A stretch of DNA of 64,000 bases from contig DF239934.1 of assembly GCA_000507305.1 (NCBI GenBank), positions 124,001 through 188,000 on the forward strand, read 5' to 3'. The translations under genes and the position numbers were made by a program. This DNA is from Breviolum minutum Mf 1.05b.01 (lineage: Eukaryota; Sar; Dinophyceae; Suessiales; Symbiodiniaceae). The stretch's first letter is position 1; every line of letters starts with the position of its first letter. This document shows, in pieces, positions 24,859 to 36,687 of this stretch. A model generated the notes under the pieces. It worked only from the letters and a program-made list of their open reading frames with translations. It was not told the origin of the DNA and did no database searches.

Positions 24859-27800
24859 TCATGCCAAGGTGCGCATTGGATCAGGTGTCTTCTGATTGTT
24901 GAACTTGTACAATGAGCTCAGTGTCTTCCATCCCAACTTCAAGTCACCAACAGGATCATTGCCCTGCACAGTCTTGTAGAGGTAGGAATCCTTGGGCCAT
25001 TGGACCACTTGTCAAACAAACTCAGTTACAAGATGATGCGAACTGCGCGTGGATGAAACCAAATCATAAAGTTGGTTAAGAGATAACATGGGATAGCAAA
25101 TGATAGCAACAAACTATTCTATGCACTTCTTTCCCTCCCCATTTTGCCGCCGTTTTCTTTTTGCTCCCCATTGTGCTCTCGGACGAACAGCATCTCAGTC
25201 TTGGTCGACTCGCACACTTTTTGCATGCAACTTGGGAGTCAGAACTCGGTCCATGAGATTCAAAAACTTTTTAAGAGTACGTAGGCGACGAAGGGCTGAG
25301 AATGGATCGCACAAGAAGTCTGCTTGCTTCTGCACACCGAAGGCAAAGACTGCCTTGAAATGAGTTCAATTCAGAAACATGACCTTGAATCTATGCCCTT
25401 CCCAGCTTCCTAAATTGAGGGTCTCATAGTTTGAAGTAATTGAGGTTCAATTCGAAACAAACGCGTAGAGAATACGCATGCTCAAACCTGCAAAGCAATA
25501 TGTCATGTTTTGTTAATTCTATTATTCTATTACTTTTTCTTTGATCAAAATAAGAGTATACAGCATACTGATTTCAAAAACGAACCAGTCACAGAGAAAG
25601 AGAGGGAGGGCAGAAAAATTCATCTAAAAAAAAGTACAAGCTATCATCAAATTTATCAATATCATTACATATCATTACAGCATTCCGAGGCACCGCATGA
25701 CTTGCCACCACTGGGTCACGCTGCTCCTCCTGCCGTACACCACACAGGTTGACATCACGGAGGTTCTCCGAGGCGTGCTGCGTCAAGGTCCGCAAGGGTG
25801 TCTTTGAGAGGTCGCCCGCAGCAAAGATGCCGGTCTCTTGTTGGAGCTGGCCGCAATGAGTGAAGAGCTTCTCCACCGTTTTGGTCTCTTCCAATAAGAC
25901 CTTCCAAAGAGAAAAAACTGTTGATCCATGAATGGAGGATTTATACGGATGGATGGAGTTTATCAGAATTGATGAGGTGCCATGATAAGTTCAGAAGACA
26001 AGTTAAGTTTGTTGAATGACGGTGAAATCCAGAAGCCAAGAATGGATCTGGTTTGATCTAAATCTTGCAGAAATCCATTCCATAAGAAAAAACTACATCT
26101 CCAACTAGCACGGAAAAAGTGAAGTGGTGCCCGACCTCCATACCCTCGTTCCTTTCAAAGTCCGTGTACTCCAGAACTTCTTGCATCAGCGGACGCACAA
26201 TGCCATGACCATCAGGCATGGCTACACGATCAATGATACGAAGCATGCTGACCCCACGTAAGGTGACATGAACTACGTCCTCTTCAATGGATAGTTGGAC
26301 CACTTCAGCTCCAACGCATCCCCTTGGAAGATATGTTGCTTGTGGGATATCTACAGCAATGCCCATGAATCCACCATGCTCCTCCAGTGCCAATTGCATT
26401 GCCAAGTGCTGTTTAGAGCCACGACGAAAGAGTTGTTTCCGGAGTTGGCCCACCTGCGGCACCCACTGGATGGGAAGACGAATCACAGCCAAGCTGCGAA
26501 AGGGGCTCAGGTCGAGATCATCCAACTCCTCCAAGACCACATCATTGAAGCGATTTCTCAAAATCACATCCATATTTGACGGAATCTCTAGGGGTAACAT
26601 GCGCCAAGCATCTACCCCATCAACTTTCCCATGGCTGGCTCGACCTTGCCTTCGGGCTCTGGCGGCCACCAAGACCCCAAAAAAAGGAAGCGACTGTGGA
26701 ACACCAAAGCTCCGCACGTTTCGGACACTTCGGCCGCTTCCTGTCGACGAAACCGTCGCGGCAGGCGACACCACCTTGGGTGCCGCAGCCGGCCGAAAGG
26801 GTTCCAGCATGGCTTGAGCACAAGTGGGCTGCAAGCCTGACGAGTCTCTTGCACTGCATGGTTACATATGGTTACTGAACGGGGAAGGTGAAGCAAGTTT
26901 GTGCATCTTGCTTTGAAGGAGTTTTGCCAGAAGTGTGGATTCCAGCCTAACACCCATAAAAGCAATCATTCTCGCGGTGACTGTATACAGTATTGCCATT
27001 GGCGGCCAAACAACTCTATGCTCTCATCAAAATGAAGGCATGGACAACTTCCTTTCATCCCTGGTGCGCAAACTCCGACGATCTCTACCCATTCCACAAG
27101 ATACCGTCCCATCTAACACTGCATTCCTCATTGTCTCTTTCCCAGAATCTAGGACAACACTATGGAAATATAACGTTTGTCACTTTTTTGTCTATATATA
27201 GTCTATATACTACTACCATGGATTATGTGTGTGCGTGTAGTGTGCACCTAGGCCTACCGTTGTAAGTTAGATATGGATACCTGGGTACCATCATGGTATC
27301 CAATGTTGCCAATGTTTTGCCTCAAGTTCACTTTCACATTCAAGCGACAAAGGTGACCTTCTGCACATACTCTTCCTCACACAACTCCACGAAGCTTTCC
27401 CTTGCAGCATCGCTGGTGTAGAAGACCTTCTGCAACAAATCCAAGACCAAATAGGTGGGACCATACTTGCCATCCCACTCCCTGACAAAAAACACAGCAC
27501 CTAAATAAATGAAAATGGTGATTGGAATTGAATGGGTGTTGTATCAAGGTTTTGTTCCCATCCTTCAAACACCTTTCAAAGCAAGAGGATCCAAGAGGTG
27601 TGTCAGCACTTCTGCAACAAACTTTGTGCCAAGGGCCAACTACAGATGCGTCGCATGGCAAAAGGATGCAACCATGAAACGCCTACAGTATATGGTTTCA
27701 ACATGTTTCAACAAAGCGCCTGAGGTGTTCCATCAAGTCTGCCTCATCGATCATGCGTGCTCCCTGCTTGGAATTCTTTACGATGGTCTCCGCACACATT

Positions 27801-30800
27801 CCTTGGTCAGTGACCGCGGTCAGGAAACAACTGTCACTTGAAGAGTTGTCCAGAATCAAGACATGCCAAAGTTTGCCAAAACACGTCAGCCGAACTCATA
27901 AGGGCTGATGGTAAAAAGTCCAAAATCAATTCCCCCCCGAGATTGAGAAGTGCAGATTTAACATCTAAACTAAACCACTGGCTTGCTGGACTTTTGTCCC
28001 AAGCCCATTAAGTTGCAAGTGGAACAACCGTCGCCCCACAGAGCCACCATGAGAGGGGATTTTCTCGGCCAGTGTCAATTTCAATCAATTTCACTAGTAC
28101 ACCTCCATCCATTAGTAAGCAGACAGGTGGAAAATGAATGTGAAAATGTCAAATGGGTCCCTCCAAGACTTAGATACCTATTCACACAGAGTCAAAGAGT
28201 TATGCTCATTCATTTTCCACTTCTGTGATTCTTGGAGAGCGGGGGCATATCAGCAACATCAGTCATCATCGGATCTAACTGCCCCGGATGTCTCGGATTC
28301 CGAGGGACGGCCGCTCTTGGCAGCAAAGTAGATGCCCTCGCCGCTGCATTTGGTGACATAGCCAGCAGCATCGCCCACCAAGATGGCACGATCCTCTCAA
28401 AATGACCGGGCCAACATGGAATCCCAGCTGTTGAGAAGTTATGAGGCACAAAAATATAAAGGAAGGATGAGGGAGGTGTAAGGAAACCGCATTGGGAACA
28501 ATGTCATCAGTTAATATCGACAATCCTCAGGATGGGGTCACCCCCTCCAAGGACAAGTCCCATGTAATTTCAAAAGGATCCACTTATACCGTATACATGC
28601 AAGCACCCAAATTGTGGCCAGCATTACTCTTGACCATGTCCGAGCAAAGCTTGATTTGGCTTGAAGATCTTGAAGAACGGATGTTTGTGACATACTCAGA
28701 CATTAGGAATGGATGGGCCAAATGCGCCCAGGACTCTGTGCCAACACAATGTTCTGGGAAAGATGTGGGAAAGTGGGAAACCATGGAAAACCCCCTACGC
28801 CCAATGTCACCCTTCACCCCGGATCCTTCACACGCCAAGGACGTGGATGCTCTGGGATGGGGTGTGCCTCAACCCGGATGATCTCACCACCATCGATGCG
28901 AGGAGCTGCGCGATCACGAATGCCCTGCTGATACCTCTGCCAGGCTACAACTGCTGTAGAACACCACGGAAAACCAATGGAAACGCACTGTGTCAGCAAA
29001 GATGCCAATGCTCATTGCAATGCCATGCACTGATTCAAATGACATCCCTTTTTCATCCTTTCTCCCTCGCCTCTGGATTCCTTTCTTGTCCACCACGGTG
29101 CCAGTACCAACAGCCACATGGTCGCACTTGGGGAAAACCCAGGCATAGAAGTCAGGAGACACGTCGTCGCCAACGTACATCTCTGCTCGGTCCTGCAAAA
29201 AAAGCCAGCTGCACATGGTCCAAGCACCGTCAAAATCATGCTGGAAACCTCCTTAGTAAAAAAACTCAGCCTTATTTAATTGGAGTGCTGCAACAGACGG
29301 ATTGTCTAAGTTTCAAAGTTCATCAACTCCAAAAGACCCCCACCCAGTAACACAAAGAACCCACCTTGTAGTAGTCCATCTTCTGCTCTGGGATCTTCAT
29401 GCGCTCCTGATTTTCATGACATCAAGTGATAATGGCTTCGTTGAACTTTCAACTTGGCAAAGAAAAACCACAAAATCATCTATATACTGTAGAATCCTTC
29501 CCATCCATACTTTCAACCCTGGGACCGGAAAAATACCCGATCATGTCTGCATTGGCAATGCACTTCGAAATTGCTGTTTGTAATTTAGCCCAAGCTTCCC
29601 TCTCCTTCCTTGACTCTTGCAATGTGGATCCATGCTCTCATTCTCCATAGTTCTAAACCAAACCATAAAACTTGGATCAAACGGCCCCATAGACATTTAT
29701 CATCATTTATCATTCACCACCACCCCATCCCCCTTGGAAAAAAAAACAGACACTCCTGGAAGGCAATGGCATATTCGTAATCTCCAGCCTCAATATCTTT
29801 GGCGACACGACTGTTGGCACCATCGGCCCCAATCACCACATCGACTTCCAAGCTTTTCTTCACGCCTTTTCGGGCATTACCTTGGACATTGCGCCGGAAA
29901 AGTCTGGAAAATCTCGTTATTGCTATCGTGATTTTTGCCACACTACTGTCATCATCGCTATCTCTGTTTTAAAAGTATATATAATATTATATAATATGTA
30001 TATTCCAATAAAAATGACAATAGTGATAAGCAATAAGATATCTCTTTGTTTCGATTTTATTGTATATTGTGATCGCAGATATCTCTATTGATTTCATTAT
30101 AGTCACTACAGTATCATGAGTGTTGTTATGTAGTATTAGTATGTCCTCAGCCTCAACGTATCTACAGAAACATCATGATATATCGGTGTAGCTTTGCTTC
30201 ATTCAAGTTTCCCTCCTCATCCTCGTAGTCATTGTAGGTCAGCACATAAGAATCACCCTTCCTGAGATGTCACAGGCTTCGGGGTTGCTGGGTTAGCAGG
30301 TTGCACTCCCATCGTTCTTCCTGCCGTCCTTTTCAGGTCACATGATTCGTCATACCTTCCTATCATCCCTATCCATCACTATCCATCCATCCCCACGTGT
30401 CAAATTGTCAACAACTGCAACGCGCACTTATTTACACTTCCAAATTTGTGTATTTTCTCACAGGGCTAGTGTCTTCTCGGGAAGAGTCATGCCCATAAAC
30501 AGGCCATTAATCAAGGTTGCCCCATTCTTCTTGGCCCTTTGACGCAGGAAGTCGTCCAAGACCTCACGACGGACCATGCCAATGTACTCGTCATCCTCAA
30601 AAGCAACGGAGGTGCCAAGGCTTGGGTGGAAAAGGGTGGCAGCGATTCACATGTAGGATGATGTGGGATGGAACAACTCACAAGTTCCGAGGGTGTTTCC
30701 AAAAAGTCTTACTTTGGAGCTTCAAAATTAGGTTACACATCTCTGAAGTAGCCGTACTTTGCTCTTCTTTTGCTCAAACGTCAGTCCTTCAGGGTTTGAC

Positions 30801-31326
30801 CGATTTGCACCTCCTTGTTGGTGGGCGAGATCATGGTCATCTTGCGAACCTGACGATCCACAATATCCTTTGGAAGGTCGAACTCATCAATCATGCACAA
30901 TGGAATGGCACCACCGCATGGCTTGCAATTGTCCATCTTTCTCTCAATGAGGTAGGTCTCCACTCCATCCTTTGCTAGCTGATCTGCACAACTAGCACCT
31001 GCAGGCCCACCACCCACCACAGCCACACGCAGCTTGCGGCCCTCAGGGAAGTTCACACCAGCACACACCACCACCTTCGCACCTGTCAAGCTGCGCTGTT
31101 TCTTCAGCGCAGTGACCTTGAGTCCTTGTGCCAAACTACTACGTTTGCTGGCTCGCCTCGCTGCACCAACGGCACCCACAGCGCCCACAGCAGCCAGGGC
31201 TCCAACGGAAAGGCCATGGTTGGTGACTGGCGCAGCAGGGGCCACACCAACTGCGGTGCCCACGCTTGCAGTGCTCAAGGGAGTTGCACGGATGGCCAGG
31301 GAAGGCATTGCCATGACGCCCGACAT
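24859..31326 (-). CDS. chlP: geranylgeranyl diphosphate reductase (plastid), 11 exons
   Basis: NADPH-dependent FAD enzyme that reduces geranylgeranyl chains to phytyl for chlorophyll and tocopherol, in the plastid. Exons: 30787-31326, 30477-30595, 30198-30261, 29756-29857, 29365-29406, 29071-29192, 28826-28934, 28309-28393, 27720-27801, 27349-27481, 24859-24990. Together they total 1530 bases, exactly 509 codons plus stop, and align end to end with the plant/algal family. Landmarks: Ala/Gly-rich targeting-like leader (1-85), dinucleotide site [10 protein letters not shown] (103-112), CKPCGGAIP (134-142), [54 protein letters not shown], and C-terminal [13 protein letters not shown]. Inferred donors in order: GA, GA, GC, GA, GT, GC, GA, GT, GC, GT; the third junction is the least certain. 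The final 2358-base intron contains the LON-domain gene on the same strand. A spliced-leader-like 11-mer lies 52 bases before the start. Confidence 0.93.
25195..26810 (-). CDS. LON substrate-binding-domain-like protein, nested in chlP intron
   Basis: Three exons join in frame: 26136-26810, 25706-25900, 25195-25353, giving about 342 residues (350 if Met 26834 is used). I prefer Met 26810 ([14 protein letters not shown]) because a short spliced-leader-like GCTCAAG lies just before it. The N-terminus is Ala/Arg/Ser-rich and could be an organelle transit peptide. The middle resembles the N-terminal domain of Lon proteases: [37 protein letters not shown], then [11 protein letters not shown]. The C-terminal part is helical ([40 protein letters not shown]), as in stand-alone LON-domain proteins of plastids. 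No AAA+ or Ser-Lys protease domain is present. Intron 1 has a GT donor, intron 2 a GC donor (GTG|GCAAGT). It sits wholly between the tenth and eleventh exons of chlP. LON assignment is by pattern, moderately sure; coding status is well supported. Confidence 0.65.
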
Positions 31327-31378
31327 TGTTTAAAAACCCAAATACAAAATTGCCAGTGATGACAAGAAATTGCTTAGC

Positions 31379-31389
31379 CTTGAGCCAAA
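31379..31389 (-). promoter_or_regulatory. relict spliced-leader-like sequence upstream of chlP
   Basis: On the minus strand this reads TTTGGCTCAAG, identical to the last 11 bases of the conserved 22-nt dinoflagellate spliced leader (ends ATTTTGGCTCAAG). It lies 52 bases before the chlP start codon in the correct orientation. Such relicts are known where trans-spliced mRNAs were copied back into the genome. Upstream of the 11-mer the match decays. Confidence 0.5.
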
Positions 31390-31639
31390 GACAATTGGCC
31401 AATTGGGCGTTTGAGACTACTGGTGCAATCTCCTGCATCTAAGATCTATATATTTTGCCTGATAGCTGCCGTGACACACCAAAACAAAAGTCGGTCCTAG
31501 TTGATAATAGTTTGGAAAAGGAGTTTCCTTTCAAAGATTTGGATTTTGGGCATCCAAAAGTTCTCTCTATATATTTAAAGTACTTTGTGTATCTATATGT
31601 ATCTATGTTGTATCTACTTTCAATTGCCTTGGACTTCTT

Positions 31640-34480
31640 CCACTTGGCAACCACAGATCTTATAGGCCTTCAGCTCAGCTTCGCGCTGGGCAAGCTCCTT
31701 CTGTCAACATGGGAATTTGAGCACTTGATTTTGGGCACATGTCGCCACGAAAGCCCATGTTTTACAGCCCAAGTCTCCTGCTTTTGAGCACCAATGCTAT
31801 CCCGTTGTTCAGCCAACTCTCGTTGAAGCTCGGCCAAACCTAAGCAAAATGACCAGAATTCTCAGTGAGTTTGGGCAACAAACCCAGCCAATCCAACCCG
31901 GGCCGAGAAGCGGCCCGAGACCTCCTGCAGTTGTTGCAGCTCTTCACCTGACTGATGACAAGTAAAAAACATGAATTGTGGAACTATGAAGCACACGGTC
32001 ATATGATGTCATATGAGTCATATGTCAAATCACCCCCTCTCCCTTCACAATCTGCCCACTTTGATCCCCTGAGCTTCCCCAACTTCCAAAGCGTGAGCCT
32101 GGGCTGGGCTGTGCCAACACCTTCAGCAAGGCCTCTGTCAACCTCGGCAATCCCAATTCTTCCCATCCTTCCTGAAAAAACTGCTGGATTATGCAAGGCT
32201 TCCTAAGGCCCCAGCTCATCTCGTGCCAGGTCTTCCTCTGGCATCTCTCGAGCCTTTTGCCTCATGTCATGGTGCAGCGTTCGAAGCTCAGAGAGATGAG
32301 CTTCCAAAACCCAAAAAAGACTGCCCAGAAAATTGAAAAAGCTTTCACATTACCTCGGCATGGCTCGGAATTCTGCAACTGCTTCAAATTTGGGTCAGAA
32401 CTCGGCAGCCAGGGGTTTCTTGATTGCACACCCACATCATTCTCCCCAACCAGCAGTCTTTTTTCACGACCCCTTTAAAAAAGGCCATGCCCTTTCCGCA
32501 GAACCGCACCTCAACCATTCTGCAACGCCTGGCGCGCTTCCAAACTTCAAACCCGGAAGGCTCTTTGCCTCCCAGGTCAAGGATGACTTCAAGGAATACG
32601 ACCGGTCACTTTGGTGTGCTTCCACACGGAATTGCACTCGAAACGTCAACCAAAAACTGGACCCAAGTGCCAATGACATGGCAACCGCAATTTACAAATC
32701 AATAGTTGGGAAAATGACTGTGAAAACATGCAAAAATGCTAGGCCCCTAGGCTTTGGCCCTTCAAATAAAATTAGGTCTGACAAGTTCCTTCACTGCCGA
32801 GGCGCATCAGCCGCTGACTCTTTGGGCTGGGATTCCCAAGTTTCACCACACCTGCTCAAAGTTAGAATTGCTGCTACGTGGCCAAAAACCTTCGTCTAAT
32901 TTTTGGTGGCTTGCACCCCTTCCCGCTTCTTGAACCCTAAGTTTTCAGGTTCATACATACATACTCTTCAGTTCTTGCAAATCTGTGAGGGCTCAATGAC
33001 ATAATACTGGGGATATTGATTATCCAGCCAATTTCAATGAGACCCACCTCTCCACTTGCGAGCGTCGTGCACCCAAGGTGCTTTGTAATTCACTCATGGC
33101 GAAACCCCACCGAACATGTGAGTGTCACTGCGGGTCCTCCCCCAAAACCCCTGGTCAGGACCTTTACTGCGTGGCCTTTAGGATCTTTTTGGCATATCCA
33201 TGGGTGGACTTCTCACAACCCCCGCTGTTGTGCTTTCTTCAATCTTCAAGTGTAGTGTCTGTGTGCTTCTCATTGCTTTTCCATGTTGAGCTGCATATCC
33301 TGAATTTGAGCCCCACGTATACAAGTGCAGCAATGATATTGTTCACAAACGTGTAGCAAACCGGCAAACATACAGAGTCCAGTGATAGCTCGGCACATTC
33401 TCGAACCATGCCAATATGGTGACTGTGAGGGGAGACTGAAGTCATTGCACCTGCAACTCATTTCTTCCTGTGCTCAAGATCCGCCAAACAAATATAGAAA
33501 AGCATCTTATCTTGTCATCTTCTATCCCAATCCCTTCAACCACACCTGCGCTGACGCCGACGCACTGTCGGGTGGCAGCAGGGCTGACCCCTGGGCCAAA
33601 GGTAAGCGTCAGGATCCATGAGAATGATTCTGTCCTTTGTCTCAGAGATCCTGCAGTGTGCACCTTTTGTCGGCGAGAACCAAAGCAAACCAGTCTGGTA
33701 GCGTTTTAAAAGTTTAAAACATGAAACTTTAGAACCGAATTTGCGGCTGAATACGGCAAAATAAAATCAACCATGCTGCAACCAACGTGACCCAAAACGA
33801 CTCAAATCTCAAGCCTTGCTATCTGCCCAAATATCCTGGCGAGGGAGGTTGGAGGATAAAGCTTGATAAAGATTGGAGGCTGCAGGGGTGTTATGTCCGT
33901 TTCTTCACGGCACTTGGTGCTATTCTATGTATTATTGTCTGTTTCTGTTTCCATTTGCACCACTCTAAAATGTGTAAAAAAAGCAAAAACCCAATCTCCT
34001 TCTCCACTTCCTGGAAGACTTCTTGGAAGAAAGAACTCAGACTGCTAGTTGAGACCTTGGTCTGGCAGAGCCAGTGTGGCGCAGTGCTGCAGTTCATCGC
34101 AGTTGGCATTCTTCAGAAAGGAACAAAATCAATCGAGTCCAATAATTTGTTACTCCTAGGAACCAATCTCTTCCGACCCCACCAAGTGCAGAACAAAGCT
34201 CAGGGTATGAATCATCTTCTGGGAAGAATGTCTATGAAAATCATCCCACCAATCGCATGCAATCACTTTCTTGCACCTTACGGTACATGATGCAACATGC
34301 CCGAGCAAAAATCTTATCACGTGAAGTTTCCCAAAGATCTGCGAAACCATCCGAAACCATCCCACATCTCCTGGGTCTTCCTTACAGGTGTCTCAGGTTG
34401 CAGTGAAGTGGTCCCCTGCACTGCTTTCCGTGTGGCATCGACCACCATTGCAGGCCCCTTCTCCAGGAAATAGTCCGTAG
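31640..34480 (-). CDS. candidate multi-exon coiled-coil protein(s)
   Basis: A series of short minus-strand readings have heptad-like, Gln/Glu/Leu-rich content and plausible AG/GT borders: 34389-34470 (KGPAMVVDATRKAVQGTTS, GTAAGG donor), 33250-33300 (AQIQDMQLNMEKQ), 33055-33110 (ALSELQSTLGARRSQVER, donor GTGGGT), 32215-32310 (LEAHLSELRTLHHDMRQKAR), 31905-31960 (GEELQQLQEVSGRF), 31780-31835 (LAELQRELAEQRDS), 31640-31700 (QKELAQREAELKAY). They are best explained as exons of one coiled-coil protein directly upstream (in transcription) of chlP, but joins, start and stop are not established. Function unknown. Confidence 0.4.
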
Positions 34481-35048
34481 ACTTAATAAGCCTCGAGTTA
34501 AAGATGCAAAATATGCAAACACCATTGCCGGTGAAAAACATTGAGGATCCGACTCTTCCATTGCTGAAGGCGCATCATTTGCCTGTCACAATGCTAAGGT
34601 TGGAAAAGAAACACCCCCACGATCAAGAATCACACATCATCACACTACATTCTGGAATCATCGTTCACACCGCTTCGTAGTTATTCACTATTCAATCAAA
34701 GTATCTTTCGGGGGGAATCTATCTTTTTGATTCATCTTAGTCTTTTCCATTTCGTATATAGTGAAATAACCACCGTAAACCCACTAAACCGGCAGCTAGT
34801 CCCGAACCATCTGCGCTATAACTTTGGGCCTCTGCAGCTTGACCTGAATCAGCCCCCAGTGGTTTGGAAAACCCCTGAGCCCTTGAGATGCGCAATTTGT
34901 TCAAGTTATGTAGTGAAAATAATACTAATGATAATACTATGATAATCATAGTAAAATAATATGCGTGAATATGGTGAAAATATGTGTGTATATACTGTAT
35001 ATATATATAAATACATGTACATAAGAAAACTATATACCATTAGATACC

Positions 35049-35330
35049 TCATCTATACATCATCCCCCAGCTCCTTAGCTGGCGAAAAAATTGCACACCA
35101 TTTCTTAGTAAAGGATTAATTGGCACGCCTTTGAAGGTGCTGGTTGTTGGATCTTCCTGGATCTTATTATTGGCAGCTGCACCTGCAGTAGCTTCTCGCC
35201 CAGCGATGTTGAACTGCACTCGATGGAGCATCAGAATGACCTCATGCCGAAGGAACCCTGATTTCTTGTTGGCCAGACGCGATCCACAAAGATTGTAAAA
35301 TCCAGCACTTATCACTAGCCTTTTCAAAGG
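35049..35330 (-). CDS. candidate exon, unknown
   Basis: Open minus-strand stretch (FLRHEVILMLHRVQFNIAGR, then KIQEDPTTSTFKGVPINPLL, stop at 35049). Composition is protein-like. May belong with the membrane exons at 36.7-37.3 kb or end another gene. No family recognised; 34480-35040 and 35340-36680 around it show no firm exon. Confidence 0.3.
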   Translation of the reverse strand, partial: PLKRLVISAGFYNLCGSRLANKKSGFLRHEVILMLHRVQFNIAGREATAGAAANNKIQEDPTTSTFKGVPINPLLRNGVQFFRQLRSWGMMYR

Positions 35331-36687
35331 TGTTGCCAAATTGTTGCGGATCTTGGGACTCTGCGTTCAAGGAGTAGGCAGCAGATGCTACTAGGGAAAG
35401 ACATTCTACCTGCAACATCGCACTGGCTACTAGCCAATGTTGGGCGAAGTGTGTTCAGAACCCCCACTGTCAAGGAACCCCATCCAACTTCCATCTTGAG
35501 AAAAAACCTCCTTCAATAAGAAAACCGCATATTACTCATTTCACCCCAACCCATCGGCAGGTCGGAAGGAGTCGCAATGCCTGCAGCTCTTTAAAAGCTG
35601 CCACTTTGGTCTGGCTGTCACTGGCAGCTTTGACCTGAAACCAGACAAGTCAGGATCCCAGGAATAACATATCACCAAAAAATATCCAAACCTTTAGCAA
35701 TGCCCTAAGCCCCCAGCTTTTGCATGGCACTCATCAATCTTGAAGCAACCTGGGGTAAGCTGACAAACCGGGAACCCCTGACTTGGAGGGACTTCAACTC
35801 TCACCCACGCCAAGAAACTCTGAAGTCTCGTGAGAAAGCTTCGCAGGCCTTTGCGCCTGAGGTCAACCCATGGCACAGTCTTAGTAACAGCATGTAACAA
35901 TGGTCACTTATGCTCATTACTCACTCTGATTCATTGTCAGATCATCCCTCTTCAGAATTCTTGCCAGCTACAACCCATCCCTCATCACGAATAATGCCGA
36001 TAAAGCCTGTAAATATCTTTAGTTCCAAACATGGCAACACTTTGTAGCAAGCCAAGGCAACGAATGAGTTATATACAAACTTTTGCCAGTGGGCCAGTAT
36101 GTATTCTTACTACCGAAAGCAGGATCGTTGGCCAAACCCTTTCTGCTCTGAATCGTTCTGTAGGGATTTCTTAAGCTTGAGGGCCCCCATGCGAAACCCA
36201 AATAAAGGCTATAAAAGTGCTACAAACTTTCACCAAGGTACGCATAGCTGTCTGAGACCTCTTGATGTTTCTGAAAACTGGCTCTTCTCTGCTGTTCTTC
36301 TACCTCGGGTCATGAAGTTTTTCCCTCAATGATTCCATAGCTTCCCCGACACACGTGGTAAATTGAGCACATTCGAAAATCCCACCTGGCCATTCGATGA
36401 CTTCTGACCTTGGGATCTCACCAGTGTCCGCTGCTCTCAAACGATTAGCAAAAACTAGTGGATTTCTCACAAAATTGCCTCATCTGTCAACGCCTTTCTT
36501 TACAATTAGAATATCTGTAATGAAGTACAGGTGCCTGCCCTTCCCCCCAAAAAAAAGGTTTTCACAAATTGTTGGCAAAATTTGGGCTGATGTGTCCGCT
36601 TTCCCTGTCACTAGCGAGTCGGTACCGTACCTGCGGCCAGCTCTTTCATGAACGAATCAATCAGATCCTGCTGGACTTTGGGCAACT

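Noticed and set aside
26287..26878. Plus-strand open frames opposite the LON-like exon
   Set aside because: The minus frame has LON-like content and joins two more exons in phase; the plus frames have no motif.
27340..27349. chlP truncated at an in-frame stop after KVTFVA
   Set aside because: The missing C-terminus ([13 protein letters not shown]...) is present at 24859-24990 and joins in frame with a GT donor at 27348 and AAG acceptor, giving a full-length protein.
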